A DNA stretch of 15,478 nt from Bacteroidales bacterium UBA714 (GTDB taxonomy: Bacteria > Bacteroidota > Bacteroidia > Bacteroidales > UBA932). The DNA lies in contig DBLW01000169.1 of the NCBI GenBank assembly GCA_002298075.1, positions 1 through 15,478 on the forward strand, given 5' to 3'. A program made the position numbers and the translations under genes. The notes beneath the pieces were generated by a model. The model ran no database searches and was not told the origin of the DNA. It worked only from the letters and a program-made list of their open reading frames with translations. Positions 7,318 through 15,256 of this stretch are shown piece after piece. Numbering within the stretch: the first letter of the stretch is position 1; every line of letters starts with the position of its first letter.

Positions 7318-8273
7318 GATTGTATGGTTTTTGGAGAGTCCGGACTGGTCTCCTGATTTTCTTGTGAATATGTTTCCGCATAGAGTGCGGCTGCCTCGGC
7401 AAGCTCACCGGCTATTGCATTCCTGACCTCAGCCGGAGATAGCACCTCGACTTTTGCCCCGAGCTTGCAGAATTCCATGATGAGGTTCCTGTTGGGGCAG
7501 ACGAATATGCTGAATGTAACGATGCCGTTTTCGCATGAGAGTTCCGTCTGGCTGCTGTGCATCGGCAGGTCCCTGAGGAAACGGGCCTGTGTCTCCGATG
7601 CCCTGAACGTGATGGTCCGGCCTGGCCCTTCCGGCAGATATATGCCGAAGCTGGTAGAGAAAAGGCTGTCAACGTCAAATCCTGCGGGCATCTTGAATAT
7701 GCGCCCGGTCTCCTCAATGTTTACTATACGGTCCAGTCCATAGACACGCATTCCGTTCCTTTCCCTGCAATGTGCTACGATATACCATCTTTTTGCAAAT
7801 TCTTTGACCGCATACGGATGAATGGTATAGGTGTCAGCCTGTGCGCTTGTGTATTTCTGGTATGTCATGAGCAGCTCCCGGCATCCGGTCATGGCTTCCA
7901 TTACGGATGTGAGATGCCTGTGGCCTGACGGTATGTCTTCTACCGAAACTCTGCCGGAGAGCCTTTCTTTTCCGAGCGTCAGCATGCTGTTTACTGTAAA
8001 TGTGTTTATCAGCCATGCGCTTCCGGCTGATTCGTCTGTCAGGGCGTCCGAAGATTTTATGAAATACCTGTTCGTGCTCCTGTTGCACATTATCTCTATT
8101 CCGAATACCTCGGCGACAGCCTCACGGTGATTGTTGAAGGTGCGCCGCGAATAAGGTGTGCCGAAGCGGTCCTCCCATTTGTCCGTCACCTCATCCAGCG
8201 TCAGGCCGTTTTCGGAGGCGCGGATGAATGTCTCCACGAGCCAGATATATTTTTTGAGCAGTTCCGTAACCAT
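7314..8273 (-). CDS. WYL-domain transcriptional regulator
   Basis: A 319-residue cytoplasmic regulator. Residues 1-70 look like a winged helix-turn-helix (LTLDEVTDKW followed by YSRRTFNNHREAVAEVFG). Residues about 125-190 form the WYL domain, with IHPYAVKEFAKRWYIVAH (151-168) and GLDRI (179-183). Residues about 205-300 fit the WCX C-terminal extension. WYL proteins sense nucleic-acid or other ligands and regulate DNA damage, defence or metabolic genes in different hosts. The gene lies 4 nt after recG and overlaps the S9 peptidase start, so it is in the middle of a three-gene operon. Its target is not evident; no clear operator repeat was seen in the recG-pdxA intergenic region. Family call is firm, role is not. 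Confidence 0.88.
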   Translation of the reverse strand: MVTELLKKYIWLVETFIRASENGLTLDEVTDKWEDRFGTPYSRRTFNNHREAVAEVFGIEIMCNRSTNRYFIKSSDALTDESAGSAWLINTFTVNSMLTLGKERLSGRVSVEDIPSGHRHLTSVMEAMTGCRELLMTYQKYTSAQADTYTIHPYAVKEFAKRWYIVAHCRERNGMRVYGLDRIVNIEETGRIFKMPAGFDVDSLFSTSFGIYLPEGPGRTITFRASETQARFLRDLPMHSSQTELSCENGIVTFSIFVCPNRNLIMEFCKLGAKVEVLSPAEVRNAIAGELAEAAALYAETYSQENQETSPDSPKTIQS

Positions 8274-8277
8274 TATT

Positions 8278-10470
8278 TCAGCTTATTTTACTATAGTCCC
8301 TTATCTTGTATTTGTCTTGTTTAAGTTCCTGCCTGAGCGTGCGGTTCCTTATGTCCTCGAGCATCGGGTCCGCCTTGAGAACGGCCTCGGCACAATCCCT
8401 TGCGGCATTGAGGATGGTTCCGTCCTTGGCAAGAGAGGCAATCGCAAGTTTTACGGGAAGTCCGCTCTGCTGCGTACCCTCAAGGTCTCCCGGACCGCGC
8501 ATCTTCATGTCCTCCTCGGCGAGTTCAAAGCCGTTCTCGGTTGCGCACATCAGTTCTATGCGGTGTTTTGATTCTTTGCTCAGCTTGTGTCCGGTCATGA
8601 GCACGCAATAGGATTTTTCGCTTCCTCTTCCAACGCGGCCTCTGAGCTGGTGCAGCTGGCTGAGTCCGAACCGCTCCGCGCTTTCGATGACCATTACCGA
8701 CGCATTCGGAACATCAACTCCGACTTCTATGACCGATGTCGCGACCAGTATGTCTGCACGTCCTGCGGCAAAGGCGTCCATATTGAATTTTTTGACATCG
8801 TTTGTCTGCTTTCCATGCACGACTGCCGTCTTGTAAGGAGGGAAAGGGAAGTGCCGTATTATTTCCTCGGCACCGGCTTCGAGGCTCTGGTAGTCGAGCT
8901 TTTCCGTTTCGTTTATAAGAGGATAGACTATGAATACCTGTCTTCCGAGAGCAATCTGGTCACGCATGAATTTGTAGAGCGCAGGCCGTTTGCCGTCGGT
9001 GGCATGCATTGTCTGCACGGGCTTTCTTCCCGGAGGCATCTCGTCAATTACCGATACGTCAAGGTCACCGTAGAGTGTCATGGCAAGTGTTCGCGGGATG
9101 GGTGTGGCCGTCATGACGAGTATGTGCGGAGGGGCTCCGCAAGAGGATTTCCTCCATAGCTTGGACCTTTGTTCCACTCCGAACCTGTGCTGTTCGTCAA
9201 TTATGACCAGTCCGAGGTTCCCGAATATGACGTTGTCTTCTATCAGGGCATGCGTCCCGACTATTATTCCGGTGCTGCCGTCTGCGAGGGACGCATGAAT
9301 CTGCTTACGCTCCGAGGCTTTCGTGCTGCCAGTAAGAAGGGCTGATGCTACACCTGTAGGGGCAAGCAGTTTCAGGATATTCTTGTAATGTTGTTGTGCG
9401 AGCACTTCCGTAGGGGCCATTATGCAGGCCTGGAAGCCGTTTCCGACGGCTATAAGGGCAGTCAGCACTGCGACCATCGTTTTGCCGCTTCCGACATCTC
9501 CCTGCAGGAGACGGTTCATCTGAGTGCCGCTCTTCATGTCGTTGCGGATTTCCGTGATTACGCGTTTCTGGGCGCCTGTCAGAGGGAAGGGGAGGGACTC
9601 GTAGCATTTGTTGAATGCCTCGCCGACACGGTGCATGGATATGCCGTTCACATCCCTGCTCCGCACATATTTCTGCTTGAGGAGCGAAAGCTGGAGAAAG
9701 AAAAGTTCTTCGAATTTCAGTCTGTATCTGGCTTTTTCAAGCGAAACCATGTCTTTGGGGAAGTGTATGTTGCGCAAGGCGAAATGAAGCGGGACAAGGC
9801 CGCATTGCTTCATAATGTATTCCGGCATGGTCTCCGTAAATCCGCCAAGCCCGCGGTTGAGCGCAGCCTCCATTATACGGTTCATCATTTTCCCGGTGAT
9901 GCCTGCGTTCTTGAGTCTTTCAGTGCTCGTATATACGCCAGTCATGGACGGACATGCAGGCGGAGCGGCCTGTGACAAATTTCCTCCTGCGGTAGGGGCC
10001 GGTACAGGGTCAACTTCGGGGTGGACTATGTTTATGCGTCCGTTGAATGAGGATGGCTTGCCGAAAAATATGTATTCCGTGCCCGGCTTCAGTTTGCCAT
10101 ACATCCATTTGATGCCTTTGAAGAAGACCATTTCCATTTCTCCGGAGCCGTCCCCAACCAATACGCTCATTCTTTTTATCATGTTGAATTTCACCGGATC
10201 GGCTGTGTCCGGACTTACAGGTGCAGCTGATGCTGATGCGGCACCGTACAGGTCCGTCCTTATGACTCTTGCCCTTATCTGCACGTAGGCCATATCCGGT
10301 CTTGCATCGGCGATTCTTACGAATGAACTCTTGTCTATGTATCTGAACGGATAAAGCCTGAGAAGTTCCCCTATGGTATTGATTCCGAGCTCTTTGCTGA
10401 TGAGCTCAGCTCTCTTGGGACCTACTCCCGGGAGGAACTGTATGTCAGTTTCTGTAGTGTTTTGTGCCAT
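8278..10470 (-). CDS. recG: ATP-dependent DNA helicase RecG
   Basis: A 730-residue superfamily 2 helicase that remodels stalled forks and branch-migrates Holliday junctions. Seen in order: helix-hairpin-helix-like FLPGVGPKRAELISKELG (12-29), OB-fold wedge domain (about 45-155), LTGAQKRVI (298-305), Walker A GDVGSGKT (324-331), PTEVLAQQ, DEQHRFG (425-431), TATPIPRTLAMTLYGDLD (454-471), the TRG-type region after it, and ERFGLSQLHQLRGRVGRG (motif VI). It is somewhat longer than common RecG proteins (about 690-700) because of two Ala/Ser/Pro-rich stretches near residues 76-93 and 154-176 in and just after the wedge domain. First gene of a minus-strand operon with a WYL regulator and an S9 peptidase. 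The start at 470 nt before position 10000 plus 10000 (10470) follows a -7 box by only 7 nt. Confidence 0.96.
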   Translation of the reverse strand: MAQNTTETDIQFLPGVGPKRAELISKELGINTIGELLRLYPFRYIDKSSFVRIADARPDMAYVQIRARVIRTDLYGAASASAAPVSPDTADPVKFNMIKRMSVLVGDGSGEMEMVFFKGIKWMYGKLKPGTEYIFFGKPSSFNGRINIVHPEVDPVPAPTAGGNLSQAAPPACPSMTGVYTSTERLKNAGITGKMMNRIMEAALNRGLGGFTETMPEYIMKQCGLVPLHFALRNIHFPKDMVSLEKARYRLKFEELFFLQLSLLKQKYVRSRDVNGISMHRVGEAFNKCYESLPFPLTGAQKRVITEIRNDMKSGTQMNRLLQGDVGSGKTMVAVLTALIAVGNGFQACIMAPTEVLAQQHYKNILKLLAPTGVASALLTGSTKASERKQIHASLADGSTGIIVGTHALIEDNVIFGNLGLVIIDEQHRFGVEQRSKLWRKSSCGAPPHILVMTATPIPRTLAMTLYGDLDVSVIDEMPPGRKPVQTMHATDGKRPALYKFMRDQIALGRQVFIVYPLINETEKLDYQSLEAGAEEIIRHFPFPPYKTAVVHGKQTNDVKKFNMDAFAAGRADILVATSVIEVGVDVPNASVMVIESAERFGLSQLHQLRGRVGRGSEKSYCVLMTGHKLSKESKHRIELMCATENGFELAEEDMKMRGPGDLEGTQQSGLPVKLAIASLAKDGTILNAARDCAEAVLKADPMLEDIRNRTLRQELKQDKYKIRDYSKIS

Positions 10471-10477
10471 AATACGG

Positions 10478-10510
10478 CAAATCTACATAATTTCCGGCTC
10501 AAATGAAAAC
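10478..10510 (-). promoter_or_regulatory. Candidate recG operon promoter, near-leaderless
   Basis: On the minus strand TAGATTTG (10485-10478) is an exact TAnnTTTG box. A weak T-rich -33 (GTTTTC, 10510-10505) lies 19 nt upstream of it. The box ends 7 nt before the recG ATG, leaving room for a leader of only a few bases. Confidence 0.55.
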
Positions 10511-10588
10511 ATTTTCCTCATATGGGGCTGAATTGTGGTTTCGGTGAAATTTTATAAGCAAGCATGATGTTTTGCTCTCAGCTTTTAT

Positions 10589-10596
10589 TAACTTTG
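10589..10596 (+). promoter_or_regulatory. Candidate -7 box (TAACTTTG) for the pdxA operon
   Basis: An exact TAnnTTTG match ending 29 nt before the pdxA ATG, in the divergent recG-pdxA intergenic region (10471-10625). It implies a leader of roughly 25 nt. The nearest TTTG (10571-10574) is about 5 nt too close for an ideal -33 element. Confidence 0.6.
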
Positions 10597-10625
10597 TAAG
10601 TTAAAATGTAAATAGCTAAAGTGAT

Positions 10626-11708
10626 ATGGCAAGAAAATTAGTTGTGGGAATAACCCAGGGAGACGGAAACGGCATCGGTTACGAGGTCATTATCAAGGCT
10701 CTCGCTGACGAGAGAATGCTGGATATCTGCACTCCGGTCATATACGGATCATCAAAAATCTTCGGATTCTACAAAAAGCAGATTCACAATATCGACCAGA
10801 TAAACACTAATGTGATAAATTCCGCGAAGGATGTCTATCATAAGAGGGTGAATATCGTGAACTGTCTGCCTGAAAATGTGTTTGTCGAGCCTGGGCAGCC
10901 GACCCCTGAGTCTGCGAAGTGTGCAATGACATCGCTGCAGCGCGCCGTTGAGGACATAAAGAACGGATATATTGACGTGCTCGTCACGGCTCCTATCAAC
11001 AAGAGGGCAATGGTGAGCGAGGGATTCGGATATACCGGTCACACGGAATATCTTGAAAAAGAGTTCGGAGTGGATGAGGTTGCCATGATTATGGTTTGTG
11101 ACCGCCTGAAGGTCGGTGTGGTCACGGGACATATCCCGTTGAAAGACGTAGTGTCGCAGCTTACCGCTGAAAAGATTGTGAAGAAGCTGCGCCTTATGAA
11201 ATCATCACTTCAGATGGACTTCGGCATAGATGCCCCGAAGATTGCAGTGCTCGGACTTAATCCGCATTGCGGGGACGGAGGTCTTCTTGGCGATGAGGAG
11301 AGCCAGATTATACTTCCTGCGGTCAAGCAGGCCAATGCCGAAGGGATTCTTGCTTATGGGCCTTATTCTCCGGACGGCTTTTTCGGGCTTGGAAACTATA
11401 TGAAATATGACGCGGTGCTTGCGATGTACCATGACCAGGGCCTTACGCCTTTCAAGGCTCTCGCATTCGAGGACGGGGTGAACTATACCGCCGGCCTGCC
11501 TGTGGTAAGGACGTCTCCGGACCACGGTACCGCATATGAGATGGCCGGACGTGACATGGCGGACCCGCGTTCCATGATGTCAGCCATCTATACGGCGATA
11601 GACATTTACAACAGCCGTGCAGACAATGCTTCTTTAGTGGAAGGACGCATGACCATAAAGATGCCTGATACTGAAATCAAGCCTAAGGGCGGAAGAATCA
11701 TCGAGTAA
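10626..11708 (+). CDS. pdxA: 4-hydroxythreonine-4-phosphate dehydrogenase PdxA
   Basis: A 360-residue cytoplasmic enzyme of the DXP-dependent vitamin B6 pathway; it oxidises 4-phosphohydroxy-L-threonine, and PdxJ uses the product to form pyridoxine phosphate. Seen: GITQGDGNGIGYE (the Bacteroidota form of the GDPAGIGPE motif), TAPINKRAM (121-129), GHTEYL with His139 for substrate binding, and metal ligands His169 (TGHIPL), His214 (LNPHCGDGG) and His269 (YHDQG), which match E. coli His166, 211 and 266 at a constant offset of three. RTSPDHGTAYE follows at 295-305. Slightly longer than the E. coli enzyme (about 329). It opens a plus-strand operon, with RNase HI starting 5 nt after its stop. PdxJ is not in the window. 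Confidence 0.95.
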   Translation: MARKLVVGITQGDGNGIGYEVIIKALADERMLDICTPVIYGSSKIFGFYKKQIHNIDQINTNVINSAKDVYHKRVNIVNCLPENVFVEPGQPTPESAKCAMTSLQRAVEDIKNGYIDVLVTAPINKRAMVSEGFGYTGHTEYLEKEFGVDEVAMIMVCDRLKVGVVTGHIPLKDVVSQLTAEKIVKKLRLMKSSLQMDFGIDAPKIAVLGLNPHCGDGGLLGDEESQIILPAVKQANAEGILAYGPYSPDGFFGLGNYMKYDAVLAMYHDQGLTPFKALAFEDGVNYTAGLPVVRTSPDHGTAYEMAGRDMADPRSMMSAIYTAIDIYNSRADNASLVEGRMTIKMPDTEIKPKGGRIIE

Positions 11709-11713
11709 GGGGC

Positions 11714-12208
11714 ATGGCTGAAAACAATCGGATGAGACCTCCTATATTCCTTTATACGGATGGTGCCTCAAGCGGAAATCCCGGACCAGGAGGCTATGGA
11801 GTGGTGCTGCGTTGTGCCGGAAGGGAAATGGAGATGTCTGAGGGGTTCTGCCTTACGACAAATAACCGCATGGAACTGCTTGCCGTGATAAAGGGGCTTG
11901 AGGCCATAAAGTGGCATAATGCGGAGGTGCATGTATATAGTGACTCGTCTTATGTTGTCAATGCCGTCAATAAGGGATGGCTTGCCAATTGGGTGCGCAA
12001 GGGTTACGCAAAAGTAAAGAATCCGGACCTTTGGATGCGTTTCGAGCCTCTTTTGCGCAGGCATCGTGTAACGTTCCACTGGATAAAGGGACATGCCGGG
12101 CATCCGGAGAACGAGAGGTGTGACGCCTTGGCTGTGGCTGCCGGGGCAGGTGCAGTGAGTGCCGGACGTATTCTTCCCCCGGATGTCGGATATGAGGCTG
12201 AAATTTGA
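11714..12208 (+). CDS. rnhA: Ribonuclease HI
   Basis: A 164-residue endonuclease that degrades the RNA strand of RNA-DNA hybrids (R-loops, Okazaki primers). The complete active site is visible: Asp16 in YTDGASSGNPG, Glu54 in NNRMELLAV, Asp77 in YSDSSYV, His127 in KGHAGHPENERCD and Asp137 in the same motif. These correspond to E. coli Asp10, Glu48, Asp70, His124 and Asp134. The basic handle (WLANWVRKGYAKVKNPDLW, about 89-107) is present. The start at 11714 lies 5 nt after pdxA, preceded by an AAGGGG purine run, so the two are co-transcribed. The C-terminal 20 residues beyond the fold are not distinctive. Confidence 0.96.
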   Translation: MAENNRMRPPIFLYTDGASSGNPGPGGYGVVLRCAGREMEMSEGFCLTTNNRMELLAVIKGLEAIKWHNAEVHVYSDSSYVVNAVNKGWLANWVRKGYAKVKNPDLWMRFEPLLRRHRVTFHWIKGHAGHPENERCDALAVAAGAGAVSAGRILPPDVGYEAEI

Positions 12209-12242
12209 CGGCTCACTCGAGCATGAAAAAGATATGGATTGT

Positions 12243-13118
12243 ATGAATATATTGGTTACGGGTTCTTCCGGCCAGCTTGGGCGGGCGTTGAAGGAACTTG
12301 CCTGCGGTTCGCGGCACAGGTTTGTCTTCACTTCGCCTGATGCTTGTGAGGATGGGCAGCGTGTTGACATAACTGACCGTTCGAGTGTAATGCGTGCGGT
12401 CTCCGCCGGTGTGGATGTGATAATCAATTGTGCGGCCTATACTGATGTGGAGGCCGCGCAAGACAACCCTCGTGAGGCTATGGACGTGAATGCCGGTGCA
12501 GCCGGCATTCTTGCTGATGCCGCGCGTGAGGCCGGTGCCGTGCTTGTGCACATATCTACTGATTATGTGTTTGACGGAAAGGCCAATACCCCGTACCGGG
12601 AGGATGCTGAGGCCTCTGCTGTGAATGTGTATGGAATGACCAAGCTTGAAGGGGAGCGTGCGGTGGTTGGTTCGGGATGCCGCCATATAATATTGCGCAC
12701 CTCATGGTTGTACAGCGGGAGCGGGCGGAATTTTTTCGTGAGCATCGCTGAAAAGACAGCGGAGCTTCCCCGCATAAGGGTTGTCAATGACCAGGTGGGC
12801 TCTCCTACTTATGCCGGTGACCTTGCCTATGCTATCATGCATATAATTGAGAACAATCTTCTGGAGGACCGCAGCGGCATATACCATTATGCGAATCAGG
12901 GCTTGTGCTCGAGATATGATTTCGCCAAGGAGATTTGTGATGCATTGGGGCATTTGTGCACAATTGAGCCATGCCGTACTGAAGAGCTGTCTTCAAAGGT
13001 GGACAGGCCTCATTATTCTGTGCTTGACTGCCGCAAGTTCCAGGATACTTTCGGGCTTGAGATTCCCCACTGGAAGGATTCGCTCCGTCTTTGTGTTGCG
13101 TCACTGCCGGATGAATAG
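12243..13118 (+). CDS. rfbD: dTDP-4-dehydrorhamnose reductase
   Basis: A 291-residue extended SDR enzyme that performs the last step of dTDP-L-rhamnose synthesis, reducing dTDP-4-dehydrorhamnose with NAD(P)H. Seen: MNILVTGSSGQLG at the N-terminus (nucleotide-binding glycines), NCAAYTDVE (62-70), STDYVFDG (105-112) with Thr106, catalytic YxxxK (Tyr130, Lys134), RTSWLYS (152-158) and NDQVGSPTYA (182-191), all standard for RmlD. The frame is open back to 12159 inside rnhA; 12243 gives the normal family N-terminus, with ATG 12234 (three residues longer, after an A-rich leader) as an alternative. It starts 34 nt after rnhA and is followed by rfbB. Product feeds cell-surface polysaccharide. Confidence 0.94.
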   Translation: MNILVTGSSGQLGRALKELACGSRHRFVFTSPDACEDGQRVDITDRSSVMRAVSAGVDVIINCAAYTDVEAAQDNPREAMDVNAGAAGILADAAREAGAVLVHISTDYVFDGKANTPYREDAEASAVNVYGMTKLEGERAVVGSGCRHIILRTSWLYSGSGRNFFVSIAEKTAELPRIRVVNDQVGSPTYAGDLAYAIMHIIENNLLEDRSGIYHYANQGLCSRYDFAKEICDALGHLCTIEPCRTEELSSKVDRPHYSVLDCRKFQDTFGLEIPHWKDSLRLCVASLPDE

Positions 13119-13148
13119 CCTGCTGCGTTCATGTCAGGCTGGCTTTTT
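13117..13148 (+). terminator. Hairpin with T-tract between rfbD and rfbB, possible attenuator
   Basis: AGCCTG (13117-13122, including the end of the rfbD stop codon) pairs with CAGGCT (13135-13140) around a 12-nt loop, then GGC and TTTTT at 13144-13148. The stem is short, so it may cause partial termination only; rfbB follows with a good AAGAGG ribosome site (13153-13157) seven bases before its ATG. Confidence 0.4.
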
Positions 13149-13164
13149 ATAAAGAGGTTAACAT

Positions 13165-14334
13165 ATGAGAAGTTTCAGAAGAAATATACTCGTGACAGGC
13201 GGCGCGGGCTTCATCGGAAGCCATGTGGTGCGCCTGTTTGTGAACAAGTATCCGGACTGCCGGATAATCAATCTTGATGCTCTGACTTATGCCGGCAACC
13301 TTGCCAATCTGAGTGACATCGAGAAGTGCGGTAATTATGTTTTCGTGAAAGGTGACATCTGCGATTATGCCCTGGTACAGTCCCTGTTCTCTGAGTATAG
13401 GCTGGACGGGGTTATTCATCTTGCCGCGGAAAGCCATGTGGACCGTTCCATAACGGACCCTTTCGTTTTTGCCAGGACAAATGTGATGGGGACGCTTGCT
13501 CTTTTGCAGGCAGCTAAGGAGTATTGGCAGCCGCTCGGATGGGAAATGCCGTCTGAGGATGGCGATGCAGAACGTGTGCCTTGCAGGTTCTATCACATTT
13601 CTACGGATGAGGTGTATGGAGCTTTGGGCATGAACCGTCCGGAAGGCGTCAAGGCCCCTTTCACTACTGCCGCTTCTTCGTGCGGACATCTGGCTTACGG
13701 GGAAGAATTTTTCACCGAGACCACAAAGTACGATCCGCATAGCCCATACAGCGCTTCAAAAGCAAGTTCGGACCATTTTGTCCGGGCTTTCCATGACACT
13801 TACGGCATGCCTGTCATTGTGACCAATTGTTCCAACAACTATGGGCCGTACCAGTTTCCTGAAAAGCTTATTCCGTTGTTCATCAATAATATACGCGACC
13901 GCAGGCCGCTTCCTGTCTATGGGAAAGGGGAGAATGTGCGTGACTGGCTCTACGTGGAGGACCATGCGCGTGCCATAGACCTTATATTCCATAAAGGGGA
14001 GATTGCGCAGACGTATAATATAGGCGGATTCAATGAGTGGAAGAACATTGATTTGGTGAAAGTCCTTGTCAATACTGTTGACCGTCTTTTGGGACGTGCC
14101 GAAGGGGAGGATCTTGGGCTTATTACATATGTGAGTGACAGGCCCGGGCACGATTCGCGCTATGCTATTGACTCGACTAAGCTCCAGCGTGAACTTGGCT
14201 GGGAGCCTTCGCTGCAGTTTGAGGAGGGAATAATGAAGACCGTGCGCTGGTATCTTGACAATCAGGAATGGATGGATGATGTCACCGGTGGCGGGTATCA
14301 GGATTATTACAGGAAAATGTACAAGGACAGGTAA
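13165..14334 (+). CDS. rfbB: dTDP-glucose 4,6-dehydratase
   Basis: A 389-residue extended SDR enzyme converting dTDP-glucose to dTDP-4-keto-6-deoxyglucose, the second step of dTDP-rhamnose synthesis. Seen: GGAGFIGSH (12-20) NAD site, DALTYAGNLANL (38-49), HLAAESHVDRSI (85-96), HISTDEVYG with catalytic Thr147, Asp148 and Glu149, and YSASK with Tyr195 and Lys199, then NCSNNYGPYQFPEKLIP. It is longer than proteobacterial RfbB (about 355-360) because of stretches near 118-140 and 153-183, which I recall as normal for Bacteroidales. The start is set by AAGAGG seven bases upstream. It follows rfbD by 46 nt; rfbA (thymidylyltransferase) and rfbC (epimerase) must be elsewhere. Confidence 0.96.
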   Translation: MRSFRRNILVTGGAGFIGSHVVRLFVNKYPDCRIINLDALTYAGNLANLSDIEKCGNYVFVKGDICDYALVQSLFSEYRLDGVIHLAAESHVDRSITDPFVFARTNVMGTLALLQAAKEYWQPLGWEMPSEDGDAERVPCRFYHISTDEVYGALGMNRPEGVKAPFTTAASSCGHLAYGEEFFTETTKYDPHSPYSASKASSDHFVRAFHDTYGMPVIVTNCSNNYGPYQFPEKLIPLFINNIRDRRPLPVYGKGENVRDWLYVEDHARAIDLIFHKGEIAQTYNIGGFNEWKNIDLVKVLVNTVDRLLGRAEGEDLGLITYVSDRPGHDSRYAIDSTKLQRELGWEPSLQFEEGIMKTVRWYLDNQEWMDDVTGGGYQDYYRKMYKDR

Positions 14335-14346
14335 GCCTTGTCCTTG
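14322..14346 (+). terminator. Hairpin across the rfbB stop codon, weak terminator candidate
   Basis: CAAGGACAGG (14322-14331) pairs with CCTTGTCCTTG (14336-14346) around a 4-nt loop that includes the TAA stop, with one bulged T. The stem is strong, but what follows is ATTTAAAAATTT rather than a clean T-run, so it could also be a processing or stability element before the outer-membrane protein gene. Confidence 0.4.
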
Positions 14347-14364
14347 ATTTAAAAATTTGATTAT

Positions 14365-15156
14365 ATGAAAAGATGTGTTTTTGCGGCTTTGGCCGCGCTT
14401 ATGCTGTTTTCTGCCGTTGAAATGGCGGCCAGGACGGACAGGGGACGCCAGATGGGACCCCGTGAAAGCCGCGCTGAGGGCATTGGAATTACTTTCGGAT
14501 ATGTCAATTCTTCATACAAGTCCACCGACTGGGCTACGGATGAGGTGGAGAGGGCGCCTGCTCTCAACGGATTTACGGCATCATTGACAAAGGATTTTGC
14601 GCTTGTGCGTTCTGTGCTTTATCTGCAGACTGGACTCGGATATGTTTACCAGACCCGCACTCGCAATTCGGAGGCTGAGTCTCCCGGAGGCCTTGTCAGG
14701 ACAAAGGTCATAATGGACAGGACGGAGCATTTTATGACGCTTCCTGTGCGTCTGAAATATACTTTGCCGCTTTTTGGAAGAATCGGTGTGAGCGTGGATG
14801 CCGGACCGGTATTTCTTGCAGGTCTGTCCTCGAAGATGGGCGCAAGGATGAGGGTACAGGATACAGGTTTACTGTCTTCTTCTTATGATTTGTATAGCGG
14901 AAAGTTCAAGACTTCTGGAGTTGCGGAAGGAATGGACGCGGAGCAGTGGCTTAAGACGGACGGAGGCATTCCGGAGGGAAGGCTCAAAAGGTTTGATGTA
15001 ATGCTCGGCGCAAGTGTCGGGGCTGATTTCTTCAGTCTGCTGGAAGTGAGGGCCGGATATGACTGGGGGCTTGTGAACAAGTACCGTGGTGATCTTGCCG
15101 CTGAGAATAAAATGTACCGCGGGCAGTTTACCCTCAGTGTGGGCCTGCGTTTCTGA
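14365..15156 (+). CDS. Outer-membrane beta-barrel protein (OmpA/porin-like barrel), function unknown
   Basis: A 263-residue protein. Residues 1-22 are a signal peptide (MKRC, then a hydrophobic core FAALAALMLFSAVEMAA). The mature part alternates amphipathic strands such as GIGITFGYVNSSY, LYLQTGLGYVYQT, MTLPVRLKYTLPLFG, IGVSVDAGPVFLAG, FDVMLGASVGADFFS and LEVRAGYDWGLV, and ends LSVGLRF with a terminal aromatic, the pattern of small eight-strand-type barrels common in Bacteroidota. It lies 30 nt after rfbB and may be read with it. No ligand or enzyme motif is visible. Fold class is well supported; role in the envelope is unknown. Confidence 0.8.
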   Translation: MKRCVFAALAALMLFSAVEMAARTDRGRQMGPRESRAEGIGITFGYVNSSYKSTDWATDEVERAPALNGFTASLTKDFALVRSVLYLQTGLGYVYQTRTRNSEAESPGGLVRTKVIMDRTEHFMTLPVRLKYTLPLFGRIGVSVDAGPVFLAGLSSKMGARMRVQDTGLLSSSYDLYSGKFKTSGVAEGMDAEQWLKTDGGIPEGRLKRFDVMLGASVGADFFSLLEVRAGYDWGLVNKYRGDLAAENKMYRGQFTLSVGLRF

Positions 15157-15185
15157 TGAATCTTTCTCTATGAGTGAAAGATGTT

Positions 15186-15216
15186 TTTGCTGAATGACTA
15201 TTTTTCACTATTTTTG
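15186..15216 (+). promoter_or_regulatory. secA promoter
   Basis: TTTG (15186-15189) is followed after exactly 19 nt by TATTTTTG (15209-15216), a full match to the Bacteroidota -33/-7 pattern. This is the best-formed promoter in the window. Initiation should fall near 15220-15224, giving a leader of roughly 55 nt to the secA ATG at 15278. Confidence 0.75.
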
Positions 15217-15217
15217 T

Positions 15218-15256
15218 AGGTTGTTTGCGCCGTTGTCCGTGCAGACAACCTTTTTT
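15218..15256 (+). terminator. Rho-independent terminator at the secA transcript start
   Basis: AGGTTGT-T-TGC (15218-15228) pairs with GCA-G-ACAACCT (15241-15251): a 7-bp stem, one mismatch, then 3 bp, followed by six T (15251-15256). By form it is a good terminator for read-through from the upstream plus-strand operon. Its 5' arm lies on the expected start site of the secA promoter, so it may or may not form in secA mRNA itself. Confidence 0.75.

Noticed and set aside
8587..9975. Plus-strand open frames of 190 and 195 codons inside recG
   Set aside because: They are antisense shadows of helicase motifs and have no protein-like features or ribosome site.
12159..12242. An upstream extension of rfbD overlapping the end of rnhA
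   Set aside because: The extra 28 residues do not belong to the reductase fold, which begins at MNILVTG; the overlap is an open frame by chance.
14352..14359. AAAATTTG as a -7 box for the outer-membrane barrel gene
   Set aside because: One mismatch in the key T and only 5 nt from the ATG, with no -33 element; too weak to call.
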